The position numbers and the translations under genes were made by a program. The notes beneath the pieces are model-generated. The model ran no database searches. It was given only the letters and a program-made list of their open reading frames with translations, and was not told the DNA's origin. From NCBI GenBank assembly GCA_039621445.1, contig CP154956.1:47473291-47537290 (forward strand): DNA of 64,000 bases, given 5' to 3'. Position 1 is the stretch's first letter; every line of letters begins with the position of its first letter. The DNA comes from Euglena gracilis. Taxonomy: Eukaryota; Euglenida; Euglenophyceae; Euglenales. This document shows, one piece after another, positions 30,887-42,329 of this stretch.

Positions 30887-33186
30887 TATTACCTGGTTGT
30901 CTACGGATAAAGAAACTGTTTCCCAGGTTTGCTCAACCTTTTCACAGTGCTGATTGCTGCACTGGGCTCCTTTACGTTTATGTGTAAAACGGAGTCCTTT
31001 CTCAAAAAATTCCTGAACAAGCTCTCCTGTGCGGATGTCCAGCCCCCCCCCCAGGCACGGGTGCTGCTGTCTGAGTGTACCTCCCTGGTTGCACTTTGGG
31101 GGAAGGGTCTGCCCCCCAGGTGTCCAGCAGAAGCTTTATTACCCTTCATTGAGCCTTGATTTTCTGGGAAATGGGGTGTTTTGAGTCCCAGGGGGCTGTG
31201 GACTTTGCCACCAAAAAGTTTGCCAGGGTATCCGTAAATGGTCTTAAAAAGGGCAGGTTTAGGATGCATCCTGTTTGTCCCAAAATGGCAGCCAACTGCC
31301 TTTTTGACATGTAATCTTTTTTCACCATTTTTCCCAGCTCCTTTCTTATGGTTTTGACTTTCTGGGGGGGCACTGTGTGCGGCGGACGGGAGAGCCTACG
31401 ACGGTAGGTAGCCGACGCGTAGTACCAAACCAAGTACCGCTCGAGTAGCTTATTCGGTAATGTGCTGGGCTCACACGCGGGAGGTCGTGGGTTCGAGACG
31501 CAGATCCCGCCGTGTGAGTCCTGGTCAATCCCGTACGGGCAGAGGGCATACCGCGGGGATCGACCGGCGCGCGCAACTGCGCACGTGGACGAACGTTGAT
31601 CGGTCAGATTGCCACGGGCGTGGTTCCTCGCCAGCGAACGAGCCACAGCAAGTAGCATGAGCTGCCCCGCGGCCGTCCAACGGCGGGTGGTGACAACCTA
31701 CATATGGGCACCGGTAGCTTTCCTTCCTGGAAGTTTAGTTGAACACCCAGACAGGTTACCACTTGTGTGGGCTGCAGGGTGGACTTTTTCACATTTATTT
31801 TGAACCCTGAATTGATCAAACCTTTGACGACTCTGTTCAGGTGACTTTGTAAGACGTTTTGTGTTGGGGGCCAAGAGTAAAATGTCGTCCAGGTAAATAA
31901 ACACCTGGATGCCCCTTTTGTCCACAGTATTTCGAATGTTTTCATCACTTACATGAAAATATGGGGCATTTCATTTAGCCCAAAGCAGCCTGTTTGAAAT
32001 TCCAGGTCTGCCCCCCTACCTGATGCCTTAAAAAATGGCCTTAGGCCTGGACTTAATGGAATATGACAAGTAGGCATCATTTAGGTCAATTTTTGCTCTT
32101 TTTGTGGTCTTTTTCTAAAACTGGAAAAATGTGCTGGATATGATCCAGTTTGAAAGGATTTACTTAAAATTGCTGATTTATTTATCTGCAGTAGCTGATC
32201 ATTCTCCATTTTGTTGTTCCTTCTTCTGGTTTCGAGATTAGAAACCATGGGATTAAATGCTGGGTTTCTGAATCCCAAACTCGGTTTATTGACCCAGTTC
32301 TTTCGTAATCCAACAGGATTTCTTCTGACTGGTTCAGGTCAGGTTGGCTCTGGGTTTTGGGTGGGTGGACAACTTCGGGGGATTTACCCAGGTGGTTGAA
32401 TTCCGTTTTTGATCAATTGACACTGTTGCTGGGGGTATTTTTTGACCACCATTTTAGACATTTCTGAAGTCTCTCGTACAGGGGGGTGTCTCCCCATTTT
32501 GGATGGTGTAGATACCTTCATGGCCGGTTCTTCCGTCATGGCGTTTGTTGCCTTCGTGGCCTGTGTGGTTTTGGTTGCCATAGCCCCGCTTGAACACATT
32601 GTGTGTTTTGAATGGCTGGCCCCCATGGCCCTGGTTCCAATGGCCGTAGTGGCCTGCTGGTTGTTGCTTCTGCCCCTTGCGGGGTCTTCTGACAACTGTC
32701 TGCCAGGGCCCGTGACCACCACTTTGGGGGGTTTGTATTGTGGAAGTTTCTTTTATGGAAATTTTTTTGGGGAAGGGGCAGCCACAGTTCGCCACAGTCG
32801 ACCCGCGCCGTCTGGTTGTCCAGCTGCTGCGGCGTTTGCTGCTCATTCTTGAAGTTCTCGAGCGCTGTTCGTCTTGGAAATTGCATCTTTCATTGAAATT
32901 TTGCAGATACTTCAACAATTTCTGCTTGGAGATTCTGCACGAGCGTCTTTTTAATAGTCTGGATAATTTGAATTGATTGATCGACTTCTTCTTCTTCCCA
33001 TTGGTATGGTTTTTGACGTTCCTTTCTTCTCGGTGTCGAGGGTCAAATTAAGAATCAGCCAACTCCGGCGAAAAGGCACTAGCAGGACCTCCTAACCCAA
33101 CGCACCAAAAACAATCCGAACAGCACCGCCGGCGAGCAAGGCATGGCCTCACAACGGCAAAGTGCGGAGCCCGAGGTGTCACCGCG
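30887..33186 (-). pseudogene. DIRS element C: leader, gag-like, RT, start of RNase H
   Basis: Minus strand. The leader (33055-33186) is closely similar to that of element F (59979-60115 reversed). Then come a low-complexity gag-like region (32450-32920), an RT start around 32260-32090 (LETRRRNNKMENDQLLQINK), FIYLDDILLLAPN with the YLDD box (31860-31920), the thumb KINVKKSTLQPTQVV, and RNase H to SAAISTVKRLSKPGK. It ends at 30887, where element F continues with VDNQV, so the RNase H C-terminus, the DIRS-type domain and recombinase are absent. Frameshifts split the RT. A SINE-like insertion (31374-31705) interrupts the thumb. C is the same family as F and differs from A and D. Confidence 0.85.
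31374..31705 (+). mobile_element. tRNA-like SINE inserted in DIRS C
   Basis: Inside the RT thumb of element C, 332 bases break a sequence that is continuous in element F. GGGCAC flanks it on both sides (31368-31373 and 31706-31711). It holds a pol III A box (TAGCTTATTCGG, 31446-31457) and B box (GGTTCGAGAC, 31490-31499) 32 bases apart, the layout of a tRNA gene. A clean anticodon stem and acceptor stem are not evident, and about 70 bases precede the A box, so it is a tRNA-derived SINE rather than a tRNA gene. No A-rich tail is seen. Confidence 0.7.
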
Positions 33187-33436
33187 AGAGTGTGCGCAGC
33201 CCGAATGGTCTTAAAAACAAAATTTTGGCAAGGTTTTCTTTTTTTTTTACCCCCCTCAAAAAAAAAGGAAAAACGGAAACGTCGTTCAGTGTCGTCCTGC
33301 GGCTCTGTTTTGGGTGTCGAATAGGTCCCGAAGGAAGTTTGGGGGGAACAAATACCCCAGTGGATGTGCAATTTTGAGGGCTTAAAACCAGGCCTCCGAG
33401 CATTTCCTTTGTTCTTGCTTTATGCCAGCACATATG

Positions 33437-33890
33437 GTGTTTTCGGACTCCCACGACAGAGGAAGGGGGAGGAAGGCACCAAGAGGGCGAAGCACAAGAA
33501 GATGGTGAGGTCCTGCTTTCCTTGCCGGCTGTTCTGTTCTGGTGTGTTTGTGCGTGCGCTGGGGGTGCTTCTTACTTCGCCTTTGTTGCCGGAGTTGGCG
33601 ATGATGAGGCCTCCTCCGACACCTTGGCGAAGCTGAACCGCCGTGGCCCCCCCCCCCCTCTCCCATGATTGCTTGGTGCCCCCCCTCCTCGATGGGGATG
33701 GTTGTCTCTTTCTGGTGTGTTTCTGGGTGGGTGGTTGGGGCTGCTTGGTCGGGGGTCCCCTTTCTGGTTGAGATGTTTTCCTTTTTCTGCTGATTTTTTG
33801 GGTGGTGGGGTCGGGCTCACCATCTTCTTGTGCTTCGCCCTCTTGGTCCCTTTCTCCCCCTTCCTCTGTCGTGGGAGTCCGAGACCATTC
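33437..33890. repeat. inverted terminal repeats at the 3' end of DIRS D
   Basis: GACTCCCACGACAGAGGAAG with downstream AGAGGGCGAAGCACAAGAAG (33447-33502) returns in reverse complement at 33821-33880. The arms of about 70 bases flank about 310 bases of GT-rich sequence with no gene. DIRS1-type elements carry inverted terminal repeats, so this is probably the element's right end or two ends in tandem. Confidence 0.7.
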
Positions 33891-35641
33891 GGGCTCCGCA
33901 CTGCGAGATGGTGAGGTACTGTGCACCCCCCTTTGGGCCATAATTTTTTGAATTTTTTTTAAACGACTCCGAGTCGCAAATAATGCGCTTGGAAGGCCAC
34001 AAAACTTTTCCACTGACCCAGTTGCTGGACTTCTTCCACTTGCAAACCAGCATTTTTCCACCATAAAACCCCAGCCCCTCTTGTGCTGTGGTATTTCAAG
34101 TGGGTGGTGTCCACCCACCCCCTCATGAAGAATTTCTTTGGTAAGGGAATTCACTCTTTCTGATGTCAAAGGTCTTTTACCATCCAAAGACCACAAAAAA
34201 TTATTTTTGTGCCCAACCATGTGGGCTGTCCTTTCCACATACTCTTTCAATAAATGCCAGGGGCTTATGAGGGGTGTGTGTGGCAAATTCAAAATTTCCT
34301 CCCATCTTGGGAATTGCCACCCTTTCCTTTGCAATAAAATGAAACATTTTCCTCCCACGAAACTGATTTTTCGCTGTGTCCTGGCTAGATCAACCCCACG
34401 GTGGAGGGCCAAAAGCCTCCAACAAATGATGAGTCTGTTTCTGAGCTCTTTCACAGAGAGTTCTGAAAGGGGTCTTGATTGTCTGATGATGTTGTCTAGA
34501 AAATCAGTGGGGTCCCAGAAATGGGAATACTTGCAGACATAGGAATTCCATTCCTTTCCAATGGAGACAAAAGAGGGGAGAACCTCAATGACCCAAACCC
34601 CGGGAGTAATAAAACTGCTGCATGTGCATTTCGTGCAGTGTTGAGGCTGTGGGTAGCAAGATCAAGAATGGCCTCGGCCATCTTGTGGACTGTGCCGTCC
34701 TGCAGGGGCACCCCTTTGTGCAACAAGTGGCCCACCAATGCCCGGAATGCTGAGTCATATCTCTTGACATTTCCCAGATTTTTTATGTAAGTGTCGATAC
34801 TGGACATCGAAACTTCCTGGGATTGTAATATTTGCCTGACACAATCAAGCAGGCCAAAACCCACCTTGGGGGGGGGCATCTCCTCCCCCCAGCAGTTGGT
34901 GAACAGACCCCACTGGGGGGGGGTACCAGTAAAACTCTGCTGCCTGGCTGTCTGATTGACAGTAATTGGCGTCACCATGATGTCGAAGCCCAGTGGGGTA
35001 CAATCAACAGACATTGCAGGTCTGCGTTTAACATTAATCTCTGAACCCGCTTGGGAATGATGCTCCAGGGGGGGTTTGCATAAACTGGGGGGAGGCCCAT
35101 CAAATCTGCCTTTAAGGCATCCACCAGCAAATCCCCTTGGTGGGGGTATCGACAAACAAACTTGGGGCATTTTTTGTTGCTGGGTGTGCAAAACATGTCC
35201 ACCTCTGGGGTGATGTCCTTTCTGAAAAATTGAAGAATTTGGTGAAAGATGTTTAGGTTTAGGGTATAATCCCCTGGGTCTTTTTGCTCCCTGGTCAGGG
35301 AGTCTGCCAATTGCTCCTTTGTGGGAACCCAAACCACCTGCAAATTGATTTGTTTTTCTTGGCAATGATACAGCAGGGGTTTTAAGATGGAAGTTAAGTA
35401 GGGCTTTTTGCCTCCCCACTTTGTTAGATAACGTACAGCCACTTGGCTGTCCACATGAAGCACAATTGTTTGCTTTGGTTTGGCTAGTGCTTTTACAGTT
35501 TCCACTGCAGCCTGCAACTCTTTTTGATTGATATGAAGGACATGCAAGTCCCTCCAAAAAGAGCAATGGACGGAAGTGGTTGTCATTGCCACGAGGGGTT
35601 CTTGTGGGGGATTTTGCACAACACGTACGGGCGACATTCAC
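33891..35641 (-). pseudogene. DIRS element D: RNase H, DIRS-type domain, tyrosine recombinase
   Basis: Minus strand from 35641. RNase H is seen from FWRDLHVLHINQKELQAA to VLHVDSQVAVRYLTKWGG and WVPTKEQLADSLTR. The DIRS-type domain follows (EVDMFCTPSNKKCPKF, VYANPPWSIIPKRV, LLIVPHWAS). After a frameshift near 34975 come the recombinase N-terminal helices, then from 34454 KELRNRLIICWRLLALHRG with the catalytic Arg, QRKISFVGGK, and PQHKRGWGFMVEK at the HxxR position. The nucleophile Tyr is not identified. RT and gag are absent: the element begins inside RNase H, 240 bases from a PUS10 exon. It is the same family as element A and allowed the split gene there to be recognised. Confidence 0.85.
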
Positions 35642-35880
35642 TGCCGACCGATGGTGTTCTGTGAGAAAGAATGGAACAGAGTCAGCAAGGGCGCCACTAA
35701 TAGGGAAAGCGACTTAATGAATCGCAATGATAATTGAGAGCTTGGTTGATGTTCTTTCACAAATCAACGGCTGCCGCAGGGGGGGGGGGGGCGGTCTCGA
35801 CATATGTTTTTTGGGGTGCCACGACAGGTTTAGGATACAAGTTCTTTGAGTGCGGCTTGAACTGAGTAATGCGCCTTCAG

Positions 35881-38800
35881 GTGTGACGAATTGTTGACGG
35901 CCGTCAATGCCTGCTCAGAAGTAACACTTTCCCAGCGGACCCCTATCCGGGTGATGCACCGCCGGTGTGCTACCGCTCCACTCGTCGACACCCACACATA
36001 CATTCTCAGCAAAACAACTTCAGTTTCTTAATGAATGACCATCACTGGCTGGACTTTCAAGTGTTTGTATTTTAGCTTAGAAGACAGTTTACTGGCCATT
36101 GAATGCAATTTATCTTTTTTTTGATGCAATGTTTCCAATGGTTCTCCAAAATGGTGGGATCCCAAATTGTATTCTAGGCTGGGCTGTGAAGTTGTTTCCT
36201 AGCGGTCTTGGTGCTTGGCAGGTCGCTCCTTACACGCCAGAAGACCATCCACCATATCCAGTGCGAGCGGATCAACGCCCACTGGCTCGTAGTGGACGTG
36301 GAGACCAGTGCCGGCACCTACGTCAAGGTGTGTGTCCGACATTGGGAAGCACCACCCACCGCTTCAACGGGAGCCAGTAGCAGCGAGGGGCTCTTGATTT
36401 GTAACCCCTCCATCGCAGGATATTGGTTGGCCAGAATGTCAAAGGCGGCTGATCTCGCACTTAAGCTTTTTTGTGCTCCTTTGGGCATTTTGCGCGAAGG
36501 AACGCGCGTTTTGGCTGCGCGTCCCTGTGTGTGGATCATTCATTTTGTGGGTTGGAACCTCGGGGAAAGGCCGAAATTTGGTGTTTTTTTGACCCTCTGA
36601 AATATGGCACGGAAACATTTGATCCCCCCCCTGGTTTGACCCCTGGGAAAGAAAGATACCCAAAAATGCACACCCCCCCCGGTCCTGTCCACCGCATTTC
36701 CTATGTGATAGATGCCAGTGACAGGTGGTTCTGGAGGCCTGGCAGTGATACCCCTTTGCTTCCTTCTTTGGTTGCCTGCAGTGGCCTGCGGAAGCTTTTG
36801 AAGCCTGGTATGGATGGTTGGTTTTGAAGTCGTTCTATTGGGCATGCTCAAATGAGCGACAAACGTCCCGTGTCCAAGTGCAAGTTTCAGCACTTGCAAC
36901 ACTTGCAGCACTTGCAACAACAAAAATAAAAAATACATTTGCGCAATTTCGCACCGGGACATTGTTTTTTTGCAACGGTGTGGGTGTCACCAGGGATTCC
37001 CACAAATTCGTGTCACGAATAATCACAAATCACAAATTTGGGGATTTTCCAAAATAACAAATAACCACGAAACCATCACGATTTTCCACAGACGATCACA
37101 AATAATTTTAAATCAGTTTCGCCACCCTTTTTTAATGAATGTGTCTCTCTGAAAACGGCTTTTCTATCAAGGATTAAGGTTCAATCAAAGGGGGAAACAA
37201 ACGTGGACAAGGGGTGTTATATTTGCCCTTTGCTCTCTGCCACTCTCTGTCTTATGTTCTCCTCATCCCATCTCCTCCGTGTGTTTTATTCCTGATGAAG
37301 AAGACTGTGGAATTGGAGAACAAGTGGTCAAGCTGGCATACTGAAAAATATTTCCCCTGTCCTCCTGTCAGAGGACGATGATACGTGCTAGCAAAAGGTC
37401 AACATGATTGGGACGAACTGTTCACTGGCAAAACCTAGCTTCGTGAAGAGTGTGCAACAAGGCAGGCCACAAGAACATGTTTGAATGAGTGGGGCACCCA
37501 GCAGGATTCCAGAAACAAGATGAAAAATGATATCTGGGTTCCATAAAACAGCCCAAAATTGTCCAAATGGCCAAAGTGGTCCAGCAGTGGTGGAAATAAT
37601 TGCCAACGGGCCAAAAAAGACAAAATTGTTACAGAAACCGCCCAAATTGCTAACAATTAAGCCCAACGTGACAAATGGTGCCAATTTTTTTAGTTTGGCC
37701 CAGGTACGTCCCCCCTTCCCCTTGGCGCTTGTACCCCCTCCTCCTTACATGCAAATTTGCCCCCCCCCAAAGTTGACTTTCGCCCTTTTGCACATGGCCG
37801 CCAAAATCCTCAACATGCAAATTTGGCCCCCATAAGGTTGGCCTGCCAAGCGCCTCGGGGGGGGGGCACGTGGGCCATCATCAGAAACTGATTTTCTTGT
37901 GGAATTCTGCACTATTCGGCAAATTTTCACAAAATCCCGCAAAATATTGCAACGTACCACAAAATTGTATTGTATGATGTATTGCTGTTTTGTGCAATAA
38001 AGGAAAACCGGACGCTTTCTTGGTGGCACAATAATCAGGAATAGTCACGAATAATCACAAACAGGCGCATAATCACGAATCAGAATCAAGGGTGGTCAGC
38101 ACAAATTGTGGGAATCCCTTGTATCAGAGAGTCTCAACTTAAGGGGTTGATGTAGCCCAGAACTCAACTGGTAATCGGTGAAAGTCCTCTTGTGTCCTTT
38201 ATCCCCTTCAGTTATGATATTTTTTTGAGCTCACTCACAGTCTGTTTATCCGTGTGCTTTTTGTTAGATGGTTGCATGCTGCATGGAGCTGGAGAATGGA
38301 TGTTGTGAAGCTGTGGTATCACCTCTCCTGTATTCTTATGGTGCCGGACCTCCTCCCTGTGAGCATTCTGGTATTTTTGAATGGTTCTTTTGCGCAATTG
38401 CACAAAGGAGCATACCATAGTTCATTTGCGCAATTGCGCAAGTGAGTGATTTTTTGAAGCCTGAACAGTGCGGATTTCTGAGACAAGAGCACAATGGAGA
38501 CACGGCGCCCATGAAGTGGAGGAGCTTGTGATGTCTGAGAGTGTCAAAGAAAGCGTGTCAGGGTGCTGTACCATATGCCCCTCTGAACACAAAGACCTTC
38601 CGTAAGCAAATGTCGAAGTCAGCTGATCCGTTTGTCCATCCCTTCATCCATTCACAGGCAATGTACTGCACATTTTGTTTCGAAAAAAACCTGGGGTGAA
38701 GGGCATTTTTCAACTCCTTTTTCTTGAAGGATAACTCCTTGAATTTCTGTTTAGCTTGATATTTCAGGGATACTAAAATGGTTTTTCACAGGCTCAGTAC

Positions 38801-39653
38801 CGATGTCCAGATTCGGACCCAGGAGGCTGGTCATTTGCTATAATTCTGATTTTTTCATAATTTAACGTGTACATAATCACACAATTGTGCAAATCCATCA
38901 TCTGAATGCCCCATTCGCAATTGCACAAGTGTTCTCTTGTGCGACTGCGCAAATGGACCGTTTGCAAAGTTGCAGTAACCTTCGATTGGGGAGTTATGCA
39001 AACATACCGTTCTCGCTGTTGTTGAAGTGGCCCCTGTGCTCATCCGCACTAGCGGTTCTTTGTGCAAGAGGACCAACAATGATTTTTTAAAGTCAAGGTG
39101 TGTGATATGATAAGAGGCTCGGTCTCACCTGCCCTAAGTCGTTCCAGCAACATCATAAGTTGATGAAGCAGCTATTGGTTGGTCCCCAAACACACATGCT
39201 CAGTATTTGTGTTCTTTATGCTGTGGGGACACCTGCTCTAGGGCACTCTGACGGTCAAAATCTTTGCATTTCACCTGCGATTTTGCGTCATCGGACCGCA
39301 TCCCGAATAGGGTGTTTGTGCCACTCATTGGGGATTTCGATAAGCGTCATCTTTGCACAGTTGCGCAATCGAACAAGCCAAATTTGTGCTAAGTGGAGAT
39401 CAGCCGCCTCAGAATGCATCTGCCAGGGCTGAACAGCCTCTGTTAGAGGATAAGATTGTGGTTTGAGCAACCTTCATGGCAGCTGTGGTGTGGATGCGGG
39501 TCAAGGAAAGGGAAAGCCCTCTGGAAACTCTCTGCCCTCTGTGTGCCGCAGGAATTCATCAACGGGGATTGCGGACGGACGGTCCCGTCCTTGGCCAGCC
39601 TGTTACAGTGCCGGACCGAAATCATCCAGTTGGATGTCACAGATGTGTTGTGA
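35881..39653 (+). CDS. PUS10: tRNA pseudouridine synthase PUS10, 3' exons
   Basis: Three plus-strand exons join in phase: 35881-35964, 36222-36327 and 39552-39653 (TGA at 39651), with CAG acceptors and GT donors. They encode LSQRTPIRVMHRRSLLTRQK, then VVDVETSAGTYVK joined to EFINGDCGRTVPSL, then IIQLDVTDVL and stop. The T-P-I-R-V-x-H-R-R block and the ETSAGTY(V/I)KEF-x-x-GD-x-GRT block are signatures of the C-terminal PUS10 domain. PUS10 makes pseudouridine at tRNA positions 54/55 in archaea and many eukaryotes. The catalytic Asp region and the N-terminal THUMP-like part would be on upstream exons, which I cannot find; partial DIRS elements C and D occupy 30.9-35.6 kb just upstream. The last intron is 3.2 kb and full of repeats. 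Identification is firm. Confidence 0.92.
36447..39450. repeat. dispersed repeat family R, copy 1 (PUS10 intron)
   Basis: 36447-36830 parallels 44121-44480, and 38200-39450 parallels 44500-45790, in the same order and orientation, so both introns hold copies of one noncoding repeat of about 1.6 kb. Copy 1 is split by the inverted-repeat element at 36992-38119. The motif GCGCAATTGCGCAA with a following AAGGAAC recurs in both copies (36480, 38390, 38428, 38911, 39357). No ORF or clear terminal repeat. Confidence 0.7.
36992..38119. mobile_element. 1.13-kb element with terminal inverted repeats
   Basis: AGGGATTCCCACAAATT at 36992 is matched by the reverse complement at the right end (AATTGTGGGAATCCCT, ending 38119). 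It is inserted into repeat family R. Related sequence with ATAATCACAAA and GGGGATTTTCCAAAA motifs occurs at 53157-53500. No ORF of note and no target duplication that I can see; probably a nonautonomous DNA transposon. Confidence 0.65.
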
Positions 39654-41105
39654 CCACATAACATGGGGCACAGTGTCGCAGCCCAAGAACAAGTGGCTTA
39701 ACACTGGACAGACTCATCCTCTCAGTGTCGATATTTTTCTCAGCCTGCACGCAACAGGTTCAACAGTTCACCCTGAAGCAGCTCTGTGCACAATTGGCAT
39801 GAATCGGAGTGAGGGCGGGAGGGGGTTGGCCAGGGAAGTGCTATCCACAATTCTCCCTCAATTTTCCGCATTTTTCCCAGCAATTTGTTCCCATTCCCTG
39901 CAAAGTTTAGGTGGTCCCTCAAATGGTCCGCAAGGGAACACAAATGTTTTTCGCTGCTTTCTTGCGAAATTTTCACGGCCAGGTGTGAGAACTGGGTGGG
40001 GGTGATAGGGTTGGGGGGGCAGGAGTCCCCGGGTTGTCTTATGTGTCTCGTTCATTCTTTCCGACTTACTGTGCTGATAAATGAAGATACGGGGAAGATT
40101 TATTCCTGAATTGATCCTAAGGATCAATTCAGACATTGCAACTCTTTGGGCAAATTTCACTTTTTTTTGATTTTGATTTTCAGTTTTCATTTAATTTTTT
40201 AATTTTTTGATTTTGATTTTGATTTTGATTTTTTGTTTTAATCTGCAATCCCCAACGCCCAATTATTGGAAAGTGAAGACCCACCCCCTGACAGTTTCTT
40301 GACAGTTTCCTGGTTGCCAACGCCCCTTTCTTTTCATTCTTGTCTTCGTTTGTTTCATTTGTTTGTTCATTCATCGTTCATTCTTTGAAAAAAAGAAATA
40401 GTATATTCACGCGCGCGCACACACGCGCACAATCGCTTTTGACGATGTGATTGTTCTCTAGGGCAGAAAATGGGTTCACCATGATGTAAAACGTTGTACA
40501 ATTTCCACCACAAAGGATTCAAATGCAGGTGTGTTGCAAGGGGTTGGGCGAGGATCATTCTCCCAACCTCTCATTCTCTTCCAACCCAACACAGCCCTCA
40601 GCTGTTCCCCCCCCCCAATCCATATGGTGACGTGACTGGTGTTTCATGGCGGCGGATGGCCATCACTCCGGCCCCCCTCTGGTACAGGTCTGCAACAGCT
40701 GTGTTTTTGTTGGGGCGAAATGCCCCCCCCCCCTGGTGAGCAGTGACTGACTGGTTTTCCAAATAAAAAAGTAGCAGGCTCGTTGTTGTTCATCTCTCGG
40801 TAACGGAGTCTGATCTGTTTCATTTGGTCAAGGTGACACAGAACCTGAGTTTTTTTGTGTGCGCCTGTGTGTGTTCTTGGGTGTGTGTCTCGTTGTGTGT
40901 GTGTTTTTTTTCCGTGTGTGTGTGTGTGCGTGTGTGTGTGTTCCAAATAAAAAAGTAGCAGGCTCGTTGTTGTTCATCTCTCGGTAACGGAGTCTGATCT
41001 GTTTCATTTGGTCAAGGTGACACAGAACCTGAGTTTTTTTGTGTGCGCCTGTGTGTGCCTTGGTGTGTGTGTGTGTGCGTGTGTGTGTCTGTGTGTGTTC
41101 ATGCA

Positions 41106-41136
<31 letters not shown>

Positions 41137-41259
41137 CCACGCATTTGCATGCGTTGTTGTTTTGAAATGGTCAGCATATTTGCTTTGAACGGGACTGATT
41201 TTTCCCCCATTCATCACGTCTTCAAAACATGTTTGGGAACCGCTCCCAATTCTCTGCAG
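39654..41259. other. intergenic spacer with tandem duplication and GT repeats
   Basis: After the PUS10 stop I find no exon. A TTTTGA-type repeat lies at 40155-40245. A unit of about 115 bases starting TTCCAAATAAAAAAGTAGCA occurs at 40757 and again at 40941, separated by GT-rich microsatellite; the copies are essentially identical, so the duplication is recent. CA repeats follow at 41100-41140. Confidence 0.7.
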
Positions 41260-41580
41260 GACGCGTTCTGGATGGCCATTGTGCAGGAGTGTGGCCACAC
41301 CCGCAGCGAGGCCCAGGCGCTGGAGGCAGAGAATGTCCACCTCCGCAAGGCCATCTTGTCTCTCTGCCGGGTTGTGGCCCTCGCCTCCCGCCTCGGGTTG
41401 GATCCCACTCCCCACGTCTCCGCCTGATGTGACGAGGAAATGGGCTTCCCAGCAACGCTTGTAGCTGTAGCTTGCCTCCCAAAGCATCCCCCCTCTTTCC
41501 AGGTGGCGAAGCGAGCCGGCCTCAACTACCAGCCCCTGCTGAAGGCCCACGATCTGGTTCCAGAGGCCCGTTGTGCGCGT
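41260..41580 (+). CDS. two candidate exons of an unassigned gene
   Basis: Behind the acceptor TTCTCTGCAG, 41260-41427 encodes FWMAIVQECGHTRSEAQALE, then AENVHLRKAIL, a leucine-zipper-like coiled coil that ends in a TGA at 41425. A second segment behind TTTCCAG at 41503 encodes VAKRAGLNYQPLLKAHDLVP. Both are GC-rich like the other exons here. If a donor is used inside the first (for example CCGG|GTTGTG near 41370) they could be spliced together; otherwise the first ends a gene. They may be the N-terminal exons of the WD40 gene that follows. I cannot name the family. Confidence 0.45.
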
Positions 41581-41652
41581 CATTTGAAATCAAAAATGCG
41601 TTATCCCAAAATCTGGTGTGTTTGTTGAACAGCCTTTGGACAAGGCGAGGGT

Positions 41653-41925
41653 CAGGCTTCTTTTTAAGTCAGTAGACCCCCCCCCCCCCGGGGGGGAGGG
41701 GGGGGGGGGGGGTGGGTGGGGGCAGGCCGGACCCCCCCCGGGGGGGGGATCCCGCGCCGGAGGCGCTGGGTATACCTTTTCGGCGCGAAGCGCCGAAATT
41801 TTTTGGAAATTGCCTTTAACGGGCCCGATTTTGGGGGGGTCCCCCCCTGGGGGGGGTCCCGCGCCACCCTGGGTGGGTGGGGGGGACCCCCCCCTCCCCC
41901 CCGGGGGGTCTTAAAAAGAAGCCTG
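41653..41925. mobile_element. hAT-like MITE with 8-bp target duplication
   Basis: CAGGCTTCTTTTTAAG (41653-41668) and its exact complement CTTAAAAAGAAGCCTG (41910-41925) bound 273 bases. GCGAGGGT flanks both sides (41645-41652, 41926-41933). An 8-bp duplication and a CAGG-type end are typical of hAT elements. The inside is mostly poly-G and poly-C blocks. Confidence 0.9.
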
Positions 41926-42329
41926 GCGAGGGTGTGCAAAGGGCAAGCAGATTTGTATCAGAAGCCCTCACGGAGGACTCAGTGATACCAACGTTAATTT
42001 GGGGTGAGGCCATCCTGACCTGCCTCTTTCCTCGCTCGACCGCATACACCCTGGGGAACAATGCTTTGGACAAAAGCAATGCTTTTGAATATGGTTTTTT
42101 TCATTTTCAGCCAATAAGTAACCTCCGGCTTTGTGGAACGCAGAATTCTGTTGTTTCAGCATTCCCCATGGGTTGTGGGGCTGGAGCCCAGATTTTTCAG
42201 TAGCTCGCTCATTCCTTTGGATGTGTGAAAGCACCACATGTGCGGCTCGGTAGCGTGCCGGCTTTGACTGTCATGCAACAGCCCCTGTCAGCACCACGCG
42301 ATCGTCGCGCCTTGTGCGGACCTCCACAG

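Noticed and set aside
31430-31515. Functional tRNA gene
   Set aside because: A and B boxes fit but I could not build acceptor or anticodon stems, and it lies in a flanked insertion; called a SINE instead.
40155-40245. TTTTGA repeats as telomere sequence
   Set aside because: Short, impure, internal between host genes, and not a known telomere unit that fits here.
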